The notes under the pieces: model-generated | Database searches by the model: none | The model's input: the letters and a program-made list of their open reading frames with translations, nothing else | Told to the model about the DNA's origin: nothing | In this document: positions 8,454 through 17,118 of the stretch, one piece after another | Layout: each line of letters begins with the position of its first letter | How positions within the stretch are numbered: position 1 is the stretch's first letter | Assembly (NCBI GenBank): GCA_035943635.1 | Contig: DASZBX010000014.1 | Span: forward strand, 22,840-86,839 | DNA: 64,000 nt | Source of the DNA: DASZBX01 sp035943635 | GTDB taxonomy: Bacteria; Actinomycetota; Actinomycetes; Streptomycetales; Catenulisporaceae | Reading direction: 5' to 3' | Translations under genes and position numbers: made by a program

Positions 8454-10127
8454 GTGGACAGCGGCAGCGGTGCGGAGCGTACGGCCGGCCTGGCCGACGC
8501 GGCCGGGACACCGCTGGAGGATGCGCCCGGGCCCTGGTCCGGGCGGGATCCCGAGCTGTCCGGGCCGCAGGCGGAGCCGGGAGCCGGGTCTGCGGAGGCG
8601 GCCGGTTACGCGGCGGGCTTCGAGTCGGCGGCGGGTCCTGAGCCCGATGCCGGTTCTCATGGCGACGCCGAGGCCGACGCCGACCCTGACGCCGAGGTCT
8701 ATGCCGACGCCGAGTCCGACGCCGTGATCCGTGGCGATGCCGATGCCGATGCCGATGACGGCGATGCGGCCGGCCCCGATCTGAACGTGGACCCCGGCTC
8801 CGGCCCCGAGGCGGACGAGCCGCGGCTGACCGAGCCGCTGGCCGAACCGGTCCGGCTCCAGGTGATCGCGCTGGCCGCGGAGACCGTGGGCCTGCTGCCG
8901 GCGGTCCAGGTACCCACCTCGCTGCGCCCGTTCGCCAAGTTCACCCCGGTCAAGCGGGCCAAGCTGGCCGCCACCCCGCTGGCCGCCGCGCTGGAGGCGG
9001 ACCCGGTCTTCCGAGAGCGGATCGCGGACCGGCTGCGGCTGGCCTTCCCGCAGATCGTCGAGGCGCTGGAGCAGGGCCGGGTGCCCGCGGCGGCCGAGCC
9101 CCGGGACGTGGCCGCGATCGCCTACGTGCTGCGCCCGGACGGCTGGCCCGAGGTGGTCGAGCAGGCCGGCCGGGCCGCGATGGCGGCCGAGCGGACCGTG
9201 GCCGACGAGCACCTCGGCGACGAGGTGGCGCGGCTGAAGACCGAGCTGGACCTGGTCCGCGAGCACGCCAAGCACGAGGTCGAGCGGATGCGGTCCGAAC
9301 TGGCCGGGGTGCGCCGCGAGGAGGAGTCGCTGCGCCGCCGGATCCGGCAGCTGGAGGCGGACATGCGCCGGGCCCAGCACGCGGCCCGCCAGGCCCTGGC
9401 CGAGTCGGCCCGGGTGCGGGCCGAGGCCGAGACGGCCGTGTCCCGGGCCGAGTCGGACCTGCGCCGGGCCCGGGGCCGGGCCAGCGAGGCGGAGAGCGCG
9501 CTGGACGGGGTGCGCCGGGTGGCCCGGGAGCAGCGCAGCGCGGACGAGGTGCGGCTGCGGCTGCTGCTGGAGACGATCAGCGAGGCGGCCACCGGCCTGC
9601 GCCGGGAACTGGCCCTGTCGCCGACCGACCAGCGCCCGGCCGACTCGGTGGACGCGGTCCGGCCGCAGGAGCCGGGCACCGGGGACATCCCGGGCCGCGC
9701 CCGGGAGAGCGACGACCCGGCCGTCCTGGACGCGCTGCTGTCGCTGCCGCGGGTGCACCTGGTGGTCGACGGCTACAACGTGACCAAGACCGGCTATCCG
9801 GCCCTGTCCCTGCACGAGCAGCGGGTGCGCCTGCTGCGCGGCCTGGGCGCGGTGGCGGCCCGCACCGGCGCCGAGGTGACCTGCGTCTTCGACGGCGCGC
9901 AGCTAGGCGGGCCGGTGCCGGTGCCCCGGTTCAAGGGCGTGCGGGTGCTCTTCTCCAACCCGGGCGAGATCGCGGACGAGCTGATCCGCCGGCTGGTCGC
10001 GGCCGAGCCGCAGGGCCGGCCGCTGGTGGTCGTATCGTCGGACCGCGAGGTGGCCGAGGGGGTACGCCGTTCGGGCGCACGCCCGGTCCCGGCCCTGATG
10101 CTGGTCAAAGCGCTCGCCCGCGGCTGA
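8454..10127 (+). CDS. NYN (PIN-like) domain protein with coiled coil
   Basis: This 557-residue protein has an acidic low-complexity N-terminus with Asp-Ala repeats (about residues 55-105). A conserved helical region follows (LPAVQVPTSLRPFAKFTPVKRAKLAATPL, printed here only as a landmark of about residues 145-175). A long charged coiled coil (about 240-370) leads to a C-terminal NYN/YacP-like nuclease fold. The fold carries the metal-binding acidic residues in HLVVDGYNVTKTG, CVFDGAQ and VVSSDREVAEG. This suggests an RNase acting on tRNA or mRNA. I chose GTG 8454 because GAGGAG lies about 7 bases upstream; an ATG at 8391 would add 21 unrelated residues. As I recall, it is the gene next to the NlpC/P60 protein in streptomycetes too. 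Confidence 0.85.
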   Translation: MDSGSGAERTAGLADAAGTPLEDAPGPWSGRDPELSGPQAEPGAGSAEAAGYAAGFESAAGPEPDAGSHGDAEADADPDAEVYADAESDAVIRGDADADADDGDAAGPDLNVDPGSGPEADEPRLTEPLAEPVRLQVIALAAETVGLLPAVQVPTSLRPFAKFTPVKRAKLAATPLAAALEADPVFRERIADRLRLAFPQIVEALEQGRVPAAAEPRDVAAIAYVLRPDGWPEVVEQAGRAAMAAERTVADEHLGDEVARLKTELDLVREHAKHEVERMRSELAGVRREEESLRRRIRQLEADMRRAQHAARQALAESARVRAEAETAVSRAESDLRRARGRASEAESALDGVRRVAREQRSADEVRLRLLLETISEAATGLRRELALSPTDQRPADSVDAVRPQEPGTGDIPGRARESDDPAVLDALLSLPRVHLVVDGYNVTKTGYPALSLHEQRVRLLRGLGAVAARTGAEVTCVFDGAQLGGPVPVPRFKGVRVLFSNPGEIADELIRRLVAAEPQGRPLVVVSSDREVAEGVRRSGARPVPALMLVKALARG

Positions 10128-10186
10128 CCAGCCCGTCGGCCGGGCCTGGCGGGGCTTGTGGTGATCACTCCAACGAGTGAAGGGTT

Positions 10187-10216
10187 TTGATAAACCGGCC
10201 CTGGCATGGGTAGTTT
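10187..10216 (+). promoter_or_regulatory. Housekeeping-type promoter for the NlpC/P60 gene
   Basis: TTGATA (10187-10192) and TAGTTT (10211-10216) are separated by 18 bases. This is a good primary-sigma promoter about 30 bases before the ATG at 10246. Confidence 0.55.
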
Positions 10217-10245
10217 GCGCCGTGGTCGGAAAGGAGACCGCCGAC

Positions 10246-11997
10246 ATGGCGCCTCATAAACGTACGACGAAGTTCGCCGTGGCCAGGCTGGGGATGACCG
10301 GAGTCGCGGTCGCCCTGCTGCCCGGCCTCGGACTGCCCGGCGGCCAGGCCCTGGCCGCGGCCGGCGGGCCGGGCGCGGCCCCGGCGGGTGCCGCCCAGCC
10401 GGGTGGTGCGGTGGGCCGGGGTCCGCAGGGCGGCGGGCAGGATTCCGGTGGGTCGCAGAGTGGGAACGGGCCGGCCGGATCGGGGGCGGGTGCTCCGCAG
10501 TCCGGGTCCGGCGGGTCCGGCGATACCGGTGGTTCCGGCGGGCCGAACGGCTCCGGCGCTCCGGCCGGGCCCGGCGCTTCCGGCGCTTCCGGCGCTTCCG
10601 GCGGACAGCAGCACGGCGGTACTTCAGGCAGCGGGTCCGGCGGTAGATCCGGGAGCGGCCGTTCCGGCGGCCGACCCGGTTCCGGCCCGGGCGGCTCGGC
10701 CGGTGGCGGGTACGGGTTCGGCCGCCCGGGCGGTTTCGGTGGTCCCGGTGGTCCCGGCGTCCCCGGCGGCCCGGGCGGCCCGGGCGGCCCGGGCGGCCCG
10801 GGCGGCCCCGGTGGCCCCGGTGGCCCCGGCTCCGCCCCGAGTCGGCCCGGACCGCCGCAGTCCGGGTCGGCGGGCAGGCCGGGCGGATCGGTGCCGAACG
10901 TCTCCCAGACCTGGGCCGCGAAGGCGTGGGCGGCCCAGTCCGGCGGGGCCTCGCCGTACGACCCGGCCCTGTCCGCGGCGCCGCTGCCGGGCGAGAACAC
11001 CGCGAAGTCCCGGATCTCCCAGCTCTACCAGCAGGCCGAGGCCGCCACCCAGGCGTTCGACGCGGCCCAGGAGCAGGCCGGCAAGATCCAGCTGATGCTG
11101 TCCGGCGAGACCTCCCAGGTGCAGCAGCTGCGCACCCGGCTGGCCGCGCTGACCACCGGCCTGGGCCGGCTGGCCGCGCAGCAGTACCGCGGCGCGGGCG
11201 TCGACCCCGAGGTCACCCTGATGCTCTCCGCCCACCCGGACGCCTTCCTGGCCGAATCCGAGCTGCTCAGCCAGAACGAGGCCGCGCAGCAGCTCCAGCT
11301 GCGCACGGTGCTCACCGACCAGGCCGCCCTGTCCAGCCTCGACGCCGAGGCCGGCCGCCAGCTCGCCGACCTGCGCGCGCAACAGGCCACCGTGACCGCG
11401 AACCGCACCCTGATCCAGGGCGAACTGTCCGCGGCCCGCCACCAGCTCGACGGCCTGCCGAGCCCCGAACGCCTCCAGGTCTCCGCCGCCCTGGCCCGCG
11501 GCGACGACGGCAACGGCCAAGGGACCACCGTCCCGGCCCAGGCGCCCACCCTCGGCTCGCTGCTGCAGGCCGTGGCCGCGGTCGCCGACGGCGGCGCCTC
11601 CGACCCGTCCGGCGGCGGCGCGGCCGCAGGCTCCGGCCCGGACTCCGACCGGGTGCTCAAGGCGGTCAGCGCGGCGTACTCGGAGCTGGGCAAGCCGTAC
11701 GTCTGGGGCGCCACCGGCCCGAACGACTTCGACTGCTCCGGCCTGACCCAGCACGTCTGGGCCGCCGCCGGAGTGGCCCTGCCGCGCACCTCGGAGGAAC
11801 AGGCCGACATCGGCGCAGCCATCCCGCTCTCCCAGATCCAGCCCGGCGACCTGGTCGTCTACTTCTCCGGCCGCACCCACGTGGCGCTGTACGTAGGCCA
11901 GGGCCTGGTGATCCACGCCCCCCGCCCCGGGTCAGTGGTCCAGTTCGCCGGCCTGACCTCGATGCCGATCAACAAGATCGTCCGCCCGGCGGGGTGA
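10246..11997 (+). CDS. Secreted NlpC/P60 peptidoglycan endopeptidase
   Basis: This 583-residue protein has a signal peptide (about 1-35, basic start then VAVALLPGLGLPGGQALA). A region of about 165 residues very rich in Gly/Pro/Ser follows, including an uninterrupted run of GGP units encoded around 10740-10830. Then come a coiled-coil pair (about 250-430) and a C-terminal NlpC/P60 domain. The catalytic residues are Cys in NDFDCSGL, His in THVALYVG and His/polar in VIHAPRP. It should cut D-Glu-to-diaminopimelate stem-peptide bonds outside the cell. The coiled coil resembles the autoinhibitory hairpins of RipA/CwlO-type enzymes. The ATG at 10246 follows AAGGAG by 10 bases. A weak GAAGAT-gttg-ATCTTC hairpin lies downstream (12045-12060). 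Confidence 0.93.
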   Translation: MAPHKRTTKFAVARLGMTGVAVALLPGLGLPGGQALAAAGGPGAAPAGAAQPGGAVGRGPQGGGQDSGGSQSGNGPAGSGAGAPQSGSGGSGDTGGSGGPNGSGAPAGPGASGASGASGGQQHGGTSGSGSGGRSGSGRSGGRPGSGPGGSAGGGYGFGRPGGFGGPGGPGVPGGPGGPGGPGGPGGPGGPGGPGSAPSRPGPPQSGSAGRPGGSVPNVSQTWAAKAWAAQSGGASPYDPALSAAPLPGENTAKSRISQLYQQAEAATQAFDAAQEQAGKIQLMLSGETSQVQQLRTRLAALTTGLGRLAAQQYRGAGVDPEVTLMLSAHPDAFLAESELLSQNEAAQQLQLRTVLTDQAALSSLDAEAGRQLADLRAQQATVTANRTLIQGELSAARHQLDGLPSPERLQVSAALARGDDGNGQGTTVPAQAPTLGSLLQAVAAVADGGASDPSGGGAAAGSGPDSDRVLKAVSAAYSELGKPYVWGATGPNDFDCSGLTQHVWAAAGVALPRTSEEQADIGAAIPLSQIQPGDLVVYFSGRTHVALYVGQGLVIHAPRPGSVVQFAGLTSMPINKIVRPAG

Positions 11998-12061
11998 GCT
12001 GCGGCGGCCGCTGTAGATTCTCGCGCTTCTTTTTCGCGCAAGCGGAAGATGTTGATCTTCG

Positions 12062-12604
12062 TTAGTGAGGGTCATCGGGTGTCGGGTGTTGCTTCGTGGG
12101 AGCGGCCAATCGGGTGTGCGCGATGTGCGCCGCGTCACGGACAGGCCGCTCTCGGGCGTCCAGGAACGGCGTGATTGCCACAGCGAGGTCTGCGCGGATC
12201 TCTCGGCACGCCAGTACGGCGTTACGTTCGTCTTCGTCTTCAAAGGGCTCGGTATCGTCGCCTTCGCCGTATGTGGCGGCGTCGCCCACCCGGCCGAGCC
12301 ACGCGATCAGCGACGCTCTCAACGGGCGAGTTCTCTCGTCCCAGGGAAATGCGCTCTCGTGGGGTGCATCGGTTCGCGGGCCGGTGAGGACTCCGGCGAT
12401 GAACAGTGCGGCCGGAGCCGTTGCGGAGTAGAGCGAGTCCTGGTGCAGGACTGACATGTCCAACTGGGCCAGTGCGTGGGCCTGCACGTGCGGTCTCGGG
12501 TCGAGTAACTCCATCAGCCGGTCGGGTGTGTCGGTGGCGACACCGTAGGCATGCCCGGGGCGCGCCCAGTCGGTGTCTTCGAGAATCGACCGTGGCGAAT
12601 GCAC
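12062..12604 (-). CDS. HEAT-repeat-like, immunity-type protein
   Basis: This protein has about 180 residues. The N-terminal pattern DTDWARPGHAYGVATDTP followed by LHQDSLYSATAPAALFIAGV is the signature of actinobacterial HEAT-like proteins often found beside polymorphic toxins as immunity proteins. A second helical repeat follows around residues 95-165. I chose GTG 12604 because the conserved part begins just after it; there is no clear ribosome site, so the start is uncertain. No toxin gene is adjacent, so if it is an immunity protein it is an orphan. It marks the left edge of the accessory stretch. Confidence 0.6.
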   Translation of the reverse strand: MHSPRSILEDTDWARPGHAYGVATDTPDRLMELLDPRPHVQAHALAQLDMSVLHQDSLYSATAPAALFIAGVLTGPRTDAPHESAFPWDERTRPLRASLIAWLGRVGDAATYGEGDDTEPFEDEDERNAVLACREIRADLAVAITPFLDARERPVRDAAHIAHTRLAAPTKQHPTPDDPH

Positions 12605-12749
12605 CTGACGATGGTCTCGACGTGTCCGGCCGAGGTCAAGCCCTCGTGGTTGCCGACGTGCACGGCAGCCGGTGGCCGACACGGGCCGAACTGGGGATCG
12701 AGTACTTCACCGCACGGCCGAAGAAGGAAGAGCGCCACTGCACCGCGCG

Positions 12750-13328
12750 TCACGCCGTAGTAAGCCACCCCACCAGCAACTCCACCCGCTGCTCGGCGAA
12801 CTCCGGCGGCAGCCGTCCGGCCCGGGACAGGGTGACCAGCCCGTGCAGGGAAGCCCAGAACACCTCGGTGAACAGTCCCGGGTGCACACCGTCCCCAGCG
12901 ACCTCGCTGAGGCTCTCCAGCAGAGCCGTGAAGGCATCCTTCATCTGTTCCGGGGTGTCGTCCACCGCGAACGGCAAGCCGCCGTCGAGCTGGAACATGG
13001 CGTCGTAGACCGCCGGGTTGCGCTGGGCGAAATCGAGATAGGCGCGGGCCAGGGCGGTGACCCGGCCGCGTGAACCCTCCGCGGCGCCGGTCGCGGCCCG
13101 TACCGCCGCGGCGAGCTCGACGGCGCCGTCGAGGGCGACGGCGCCGATGATCTCGCGTTTGCCGCGGAAATGGCTGTAGAGCACCGGCTGGCTGTACTCG
13201 ATCCGCTCGGCCAGCCGGCGGACGGTGACCGCGTCCCAGCCCTGCTGCTCGGCGAGTTCGCGGGCCGTGGCCACGATGAGGCGTTCGCGGTCCGCCCGTT
13301 CGCGCTGCTTGCGTTCCTGTACCGGCAT
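12750..13328 (-). CDS. TetR-family repressor
   Basis: This 192-residue regulator has an N-terminal helix-turn-helix (DAVTVRRLAERIEYSQPVLYSHF, residues about 35-57) and a C-terminal WHG-type ligand domain (EVFWASLHGLVTLSRAGR). It is divergent from a DUF1772 membrane protein across 90 bases that contain two 15-bp palindromes of the same sequence type. It very probably represses both genes. Confidence 0.93.
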   Translation of the reverse strand: MPVQERKQRERADRERLIVATARELAEQQGWDAVTVRRLAERIEYSQPVLYSHFRGKREIIGAVALDGAVELAAAVRAATGAAEGSRGRVTALARAYLDFAQRNPAVYDAMFQLDGGLPFAVDDTPEQMKDAFTALLESLSEVAGDGVHPGLFTEVFWASLHGLVTLSRAGRLPPEFAEQRVELLVGWLTTA

Positions 13329-13336
13329 GCATCGAT

Positions 13337-13402
13337 TCTAGCACCGCTAGACAATCGAGCGGAAATAGTTCTAGCATTGCCCCATCATCTAGCAACACTA
13401 GA
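13337..13402. promoter_or_regulatory. Twin operators of the TetR/DUF1772 pair
   Basis: TCTAGCACCGCTAGA (13337-13351, a perfect palindrome around ACC) and TCTAGCAACACTAGA (13388-13402, TCTAG/CTAGA arms) lie 51 bases apart. A TCTAGCA half-site sits between them at 13370-13376. Their position between divergent starts suggests TetR binding sites. Confidence 0.75.
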
Positions 13403-13418
13403 TTCTCGGAGGGGTACC

Positions 13419-13865
13419 ATGCTCGACGCACTCGAGGTCTTCACCACCGTGGTTGTCGGCCTGATGGTGGGGGTGGAGTTCTCCGTCGCCTTCGTCATCA
13501 ACCCGATCCTCTACGCGCTCCCCAGCGACAGCGCCCTGCAAGGCCGTACCCACGGGGCCCGGATGCTCGGCGCCGTGATGCCGTTCTGGTACATCGGCTC
13601 GCTCGTGCTCAGCGCGGTCTGGGCCGTCGCCGGATGGCACCATCACGGCGCCGACCTCGTCGTCATCGCCGCCGGGCTGCTGATCCTCAGCGTGATCATG
13701 TCGATCCTGCTGCTCGTCCCGATCAACAACCGGACCAAGAACTGGACCGCCGAGAACCTGCCCGCCGACTGGAAGCAGCAGATGACCAGCTGGGACCGCT
13801 TCCACTACGTCCGGGTCGCCGTCATCATCGCCGCCTTCGCCCTGCTCGCCGCCGCCCTCCGCTGA
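13419..13865 (+). CDS. DUF1772 (anthrone-oxygenase-like) membrane protein
   Basis: This 148-residue protein has four membrane segments (about 5-27, 50-72, 80-102 and 128-147). The conserved polar elements are VEFSVAFVINP near the start, LLLVPINNRTKNW after helix 3 and WDRFHYVRV before helix 4, the DUF1772 pattern. Members include enzymes that oxidise anthrones and quinone-like compounds, but most are uncharacterised. The start ATG at 13419 follows GGAGGGG by 4 bases. It is controlled by the divergent TetR gene. Confidence 0.88.
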   Translation: MLDALEVFTTVVVGLMVGVEFSVAFVINPILYALPSDSALQGRTHGARMLGAVMPFWYIGSLVLSAVWAVAGWHHHGADLVVIAAGLLILSVIMSILLLVPINNRTKNWTAENLPADWKQQMTSWDRFHYVRVAVIIAAFALLAAALR

Positions 13866-13881
13866 GCCGCGGGCCGCTCGG

Positions 13882-14074
13882 CTACCGGCCGGGCCACTGC
13901 CACGCGGGCACGGCCCGGATGGGGTGCAGCTCGGAGTCGTCCTCGGCCCACGAGTTCTGCTGGGCCACCTGCGCGCCGAACTGGACGTGCGCGCGGACGG
14001 CGGCACGGAACGACTCGTCGTCCGGCAGGCCCGCCTCGTCCAGGACCTCGAGGTAGAGCGCGACGAACCGGTCC
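13882..14074 (-). pseudogene. Truncated-haemoglobin-like protein, C-terminal fragment
   Basis: The frame reads WDRFVALYLEVLDEAGL, FRAAVRAHVQFGAQVAQQNSW and LHPIRAVPAWQW before its stop. This resembles the C-terminal 60 residues of group II truncated globins, including the WGxx/FGxx helix and the final PxWxW. The N-terminal two thirds with the proximal His are missing. The frame upstream runs into the antisense of a LysR fragment, so the gene is broken near 14075. Confidence 0.5.
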
Positions 14075-14075
14075 C

Positions 14076-14551
14076 ATGCTGCGCGAGCACGAGATCGACA
14101 TGCTGGCCACCCGGCTCCCGGGCACCGACTCCGATCTGACGGTCGGCCCACTACTCTCCCGCGAACCGCGCGCGCTGCTCGTCGCCCGCACCGACCCGCT
14201 CGCCCGGCGCCAGGCGGTCACCCTGGAGGACTTCGCCGACCGCCCGGTGTCGGACAATCCAGCGTTCCCCGCGAGATGATGAACGCCCTGATCCCGCCGA
14301 GCACGCCGTCCGGCCGGGTCACGAGCCGCACCCTGGAGGAGATGCTGATCTCCATCGCGGCGGGCAAGCAGGTGCACCCGACAGTCCCCTCCTTCCTCGA
14401 ATACCACGCGCACCCGGGCGTGGTCGGCATCCCGATCACCGGTCTGCCGCCGTCGCTCACCGCGTTGGTCTGGCTCGACGCCGACCGGTCGCCCAAAATC
14501 GAGGCGTTCGCGCGGGTGGCCGAGGAAGTGCTCGGGCAGACGTACAGCTGA
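14076..14551 (+). pseudogene. LysR-type regulator, C-terminal fragment with frameshift
   Basis: Two overlapping frames together encode most of a LysR effector-binding domain. The first (14076-about 14270) has LREHEIDMLATRLPGTDSDL and REPRALLVARTDPLARR. The second (about 14270-14551) has RTLEEMLISIAAGKQVHPTV, HPGVVGIPITGLPPS and FARVAEEVL. The frame changes near 14265-14279. The helix-turn-helix half is absent. It lies head-to-head with the globin fragment, as if a divergent regulator/target pair lost its shared promoter and both N-termini in one deletion. Confidence 0.8.
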
Positions 14552-14561
14552 TCGGCCGCCG

Positions 14562-14763
14562 CTAGGCGGTGTTTGGGAATGTCTCAAGGCGCGAATCCGG
14601 TGATCGCCGTCGCCTGGCCGCACCGCACGCAACGGCACAGACGACCGAGTATGAGCCGTCCCGTGCGGCGCACCCATGCTCGGCGCCGACCAGACTCGCC
14701 GCACCTACCAGCACAAACCGGCGGTCATGCCGTGGCCTTGACACATCCCCAAACACTGCCTAG
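14562..14763 (+). mobile_element. 194-bp MITE-like element, family B, with CTAG target duplication
   Basis: The body 14566-14759 is flanked by CTAG at 14562-14565 and 14760-14763. The 25-bp terminal inverted repeats (GCGGTGTTTGGGAATGTC... left, its complement ending CCCCAAACACTGC right) match at 22 of 25 positions. A YTAR-type 4-bp duplication is typical of IS5-group transposases, so this is probably a non-autonomous derivative. No transposase frame is inside. Its right CTAG is also the left boundary of repeat A2. Confidence 0.85.
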
Positions 14764-14977
14764 ACGAGTTGTTCCGGATTCTGGCGCCTGAGCCGAGTTG
14801 CTGGTTGATGCGCTGACCTGCTGGGTGAGTGCGCACGGCGAAACGGCTCAGCGGTGGTGGCTGGGCGTGCGCCGCGGTCGGCCGCATACCTTTGTCGTCT
14901 GCGGTTGGCCGCGGCGTGCGGCCGGGCGCCGCCGATCAGGCGTTTCGCCGCGTCAGAATTCGGAACAACTCGTCTAA
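14760..14977 (+). repeat. Structured MITE-like repeat, family A copy 2
   Basis: The body 14764-14973 (210 bp) is bounded by CTAG (left) and CTAA (right). The outer arms ACGAGTTGTTCCGGATTCTG and their complement at the right differ at two positions, both G-to-T pairings. The inner arms GGCGAAACGG / CGTTTCGCC and GCCGCGGTCGGCCGCA / TGCGGTTGGCCGCGGC also pair, with only G-U wobbles in the apical stem. It is immediately downstream of the FabV gene and abuts MITE B. Confidence 0.87.
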
Positions 14978-14993
14978 GCGTTCGCGGCGAGAC

Positions 14994-16214
14994 TCACCGC
15001 TCCGCGGCAGGCCACGGTTCGTCCACCTCGACCGGTGCGGCGCAGTCGATGCCGGGCACGGCGAAGCCGTAGAGCTGCCGGACCTGGGTGCTGAACCACG
15101 CGAGGTCGGCGAGTTCGGCGATGTTGTCCGTGTCGGCCTTCTGCCACCGCTCGGCGACCGCGTCCTGCACCTCGGGATCGAGCTCCCAGGTGTCCAGGCG
15201 CACCCGGCCCTGGTCGTCCGTGGCCGGCGGCCGGCCGTCGACGAGCTGGTCCCACAGGCTCGTGAGCTGCGCGATCGGCGAGAGCATGCGGTCGCCCAGG
15301 ACCTCGCGCAGCAGGCTGACGTACAGGGCGATGCCGGGGATGGCGGTCGAGGCCTGGGTCACGGCGGCGCCGTTGACCGAGGTCAGCGCGCGGCCGCCGA
15401 CCTGCTCGGCCAGCTGGGCGGACAGGTCGCGGGCGGTGCGCTCCAGGTGTTGTTTGGCCGCGCCGATGGTGCCCTCGCGGTAGAGCGCGGCGGTCAGCGG
15501 CGAGCCGATGTAGGACAGCGCCACCGTGGTGAAGCCGTCGGCGAGCAGGCCGCGCCCGCCGAGGTGGTCGATCCAGCGCCGCCAGTCGTCCCCGCCCATC
15601 ACGCTGATCGTCTGGGCGATCTCGTCGTCCCCGGCCGGCTGCGTCTCGAGCTCGGTGACCTCGGTCCCCGTCTCGCCGTCGAAGGCGAGGGTCTTGGTCC
15701 GGCTCGGGCCGCCGATCGGCTTGAGCACCGAGGAGTAGACGGTACCGGTGTCCGGGTCGGTGCGGCGCGGGGCGGCGACCGAGTAGACCAGGTAGTCCAG
15801 CCGTCCGCCGAACCGGTCCTGCAGGAGTTCGGCGACCTGGTCCTTCACCGGGTCGGAGAAGGCGTCGCCGTTGAGGAAGACGAAGTCGTGCCCGTGCGCG
15901 CGCACGAGCCGGTCGGCGGCGGCCGTGCGGTACCAGCCGGCCGTGCCGGTGCGCCGGTCCGGGCCCTTCTCGAACGCGACGCCGACGCCCCGGATCCCGT
16001 GCCGGGCCAGTCCCGCGACGGTCGCGGCCAGGCCGTAGCCGGCCGAGCAGCCGATGACCAGCGCCACGGGCGCGTCCGCGGCGGCGGGGGCGGCCGGCGG
16101 ATCGAGGGCCGGGACGGCGGTCCACATGTCCTGGACCAGTTCGGCGCAGCCGGCCGGGTGCGAGTCGAGGAACAGGAAACCGCGGTTGCGGACGCTGATG
16201 ACGCGTTGGGCCAT
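14994..16214 (-). CDS. fabV: Trans-2-enoyl-(ACP/CoA) reductase, FabV/Ter type
   Basis: This 406-residue NADH-dependent reductase shows the family start VRNRGFLFLDSHPAGC, the nucleotide site VIGCSAGYGLAATVAGL, and the YX8K active-site pair in YREGTIGAAK (about residue 240). SVNGAAVTQASTAIPGIALY and the C-terminal AWFSTQVRQLYGFAVPGIDC follow. The length matches the 395-405 residues of FabV. FabV is triclosan-insensitive in other bacteria and usually acts in fatty-acid elongation or butyryl-CoA formation. Actinobacteria normally rely on InhA/FabI, so this is probably an acquired or specialised enzyme. The ATG at 16214 begins the conserved part. It is followed downstream by repeat A2. Confidence 0.93.
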   Translation of the reverse strand: MAQRVISVRNRGFLFLDSHPAGCAELVQDMWTAVPALDPPAAPAAADAPVALVIGCSAGYGLAATVAGLARHGIRGVGVAFEKGPDRRTGTAGWYRTAAADRLVRAHGHDFVFLNGDAFSDPVKDQVAELLQDRFGGRLDYLVYSVAAPRRTDPDTGTVYSSVLKPIGGPSRTKTLAFDGETGTEVTELETQPAGDDEIAQTISVMGGDDWRRWIDHLGGRGLLADGFTTVALSYIGSPLTAALYREGTIGAAKQHLERTARDLSAQLAEQVGGRALTSVNGAAVTQASTAIPGIALYVSLLREVLGDRMLSPIAQLTSLWDQLVDGRPPATDDQGRVRLDTWELDPEVQDAVAERWQKADTDNIAELADLAWFSTQVRQLYGFAVPGIDCAAPVEVDEPWPAAER

Positions 16215-16404
16215 GGTGAGGGAGAGCCTTTCCGGTGGACGGCGTCGGGAGACGGCAGCGCGACGGGCGACCTGGGGGCTCGGGCCGTGCATCGCTTAGA
16301 CAAGTCTCTGATCTACAAGTGCCGCAGTCGGTAGCGGGAGCGACAAGAATCCGGCGCGCTGATTGTTCGATGCGCGCGGACGGCCGACAACGATGGCATG
16401 GATG

Positions 16405-17010
16405 CTACCTGCTCGGCTCGGCGCTCATGTCGTTGATGATCAGTGTAGCGATGCGTGCGTAGCGGTTGGCGATCTCGCGCGGCGAGCAGGGGCGGTCGTT
16501 CGCGAGCCACCAGGTGATGGTCTGGACGAACACCGCCGACAGCATCGCGGCGCTCAGGCTCTCGTCCGGCGGGCGGGGGCTGGCGGCGGCAGCAGCGACG
16601 GATGGTCGGCCGGGATCGGCCGGCGCGTGCCCGGAGGCCAGGTCGGACAGTGTGGTGCGCATCCGCTCCTGGAACCAGGGGCTGCCGTTGCGGCCGAGCA
16701 GCGCGCCGTAGAAGCGGTGGTACTGGCCGATGTGGTCGAAGAAGGACACCAGCCGTTCGCGCACCGGCCGCTGGTCCGCGTCGGCCATGGCGCCGGTCAG
16801 TTCCGCGATCGCGTCGTCGAAGATCTGCTCGACCAGGTGGAACTTGTCCCGGTAGTTCCGGTAGAAGGCGGCCCGGCTGACCATGGCCCGCTCGGTGATC
16901 TCGGCGACGGTGACGTGGTCGAACCCGCGCAGTTCGATCAGGTCGACCAGGGACTCGCGCAGCAGTTTGCGCGTGCGCCGCACCCGTAGGTTCTCGGGCT
17001 GCTGAGACAT
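16405..17010 (-). CDS. TetR-family regulator
   Basis: This 201-residue protein has the helix-turn-helix HVTVAEITERAMVSRAAFYRNY (residues about 32-53) and an all-helical ligand domain ending WWLANDRPCSPREIANRYARI. It is divergent from the quinone-oxidoreductase gene at 17183; a 15-bp palindrome lies between them. It may control both that gene and fabV, which lies downstream in the same direction 190 bases away. Confidence 0.92.
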   Translation of the reverse strand: MSQQPENLRVRRTRKLLRESLVDLIELRGFDHVTVAEITERAMVSRAAFYRNYRDKFHLVEQIFDDAIAELTGAMADADQRPVRERLVSFFDHIGQYHRFYGALLGRNGSPWFQERMRTTLSDLASGHAPADPGRPSVAAAAASPRPPDESLSAAMLSAVFVQTITWWLANDRPCSPREIANRYARIATLIINDMSAEPSR

Positions 17011-17118
17011 CTGCGCCTACCTGTCTCGGTCGGTCCAGAGCGGCCGGATTGATCCTTGGCACGGTGCGGGCCCGGCGGCAGGATTGTTCTCGTCGAAGCC
17101 GAACGCCTGGCCTTGCAT

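Noticed and set aside
10128..10245. Possible cyclic-di-AMP (ydaO) riboswitch before the NlpC/P60 gene
   Set aside because: Such switches are common at this place in actinobacteria, but the conserved ydaO motifs are missing and the region contains a promoter with a leader of only about 20-25 bases.
10740..10840. Tandem repeats as a CRISPR or minisatellite array
   Set aside because: The GGC/CCC units are codons of a GGP protein repeat within an intact secreted protein; there are no spacers.
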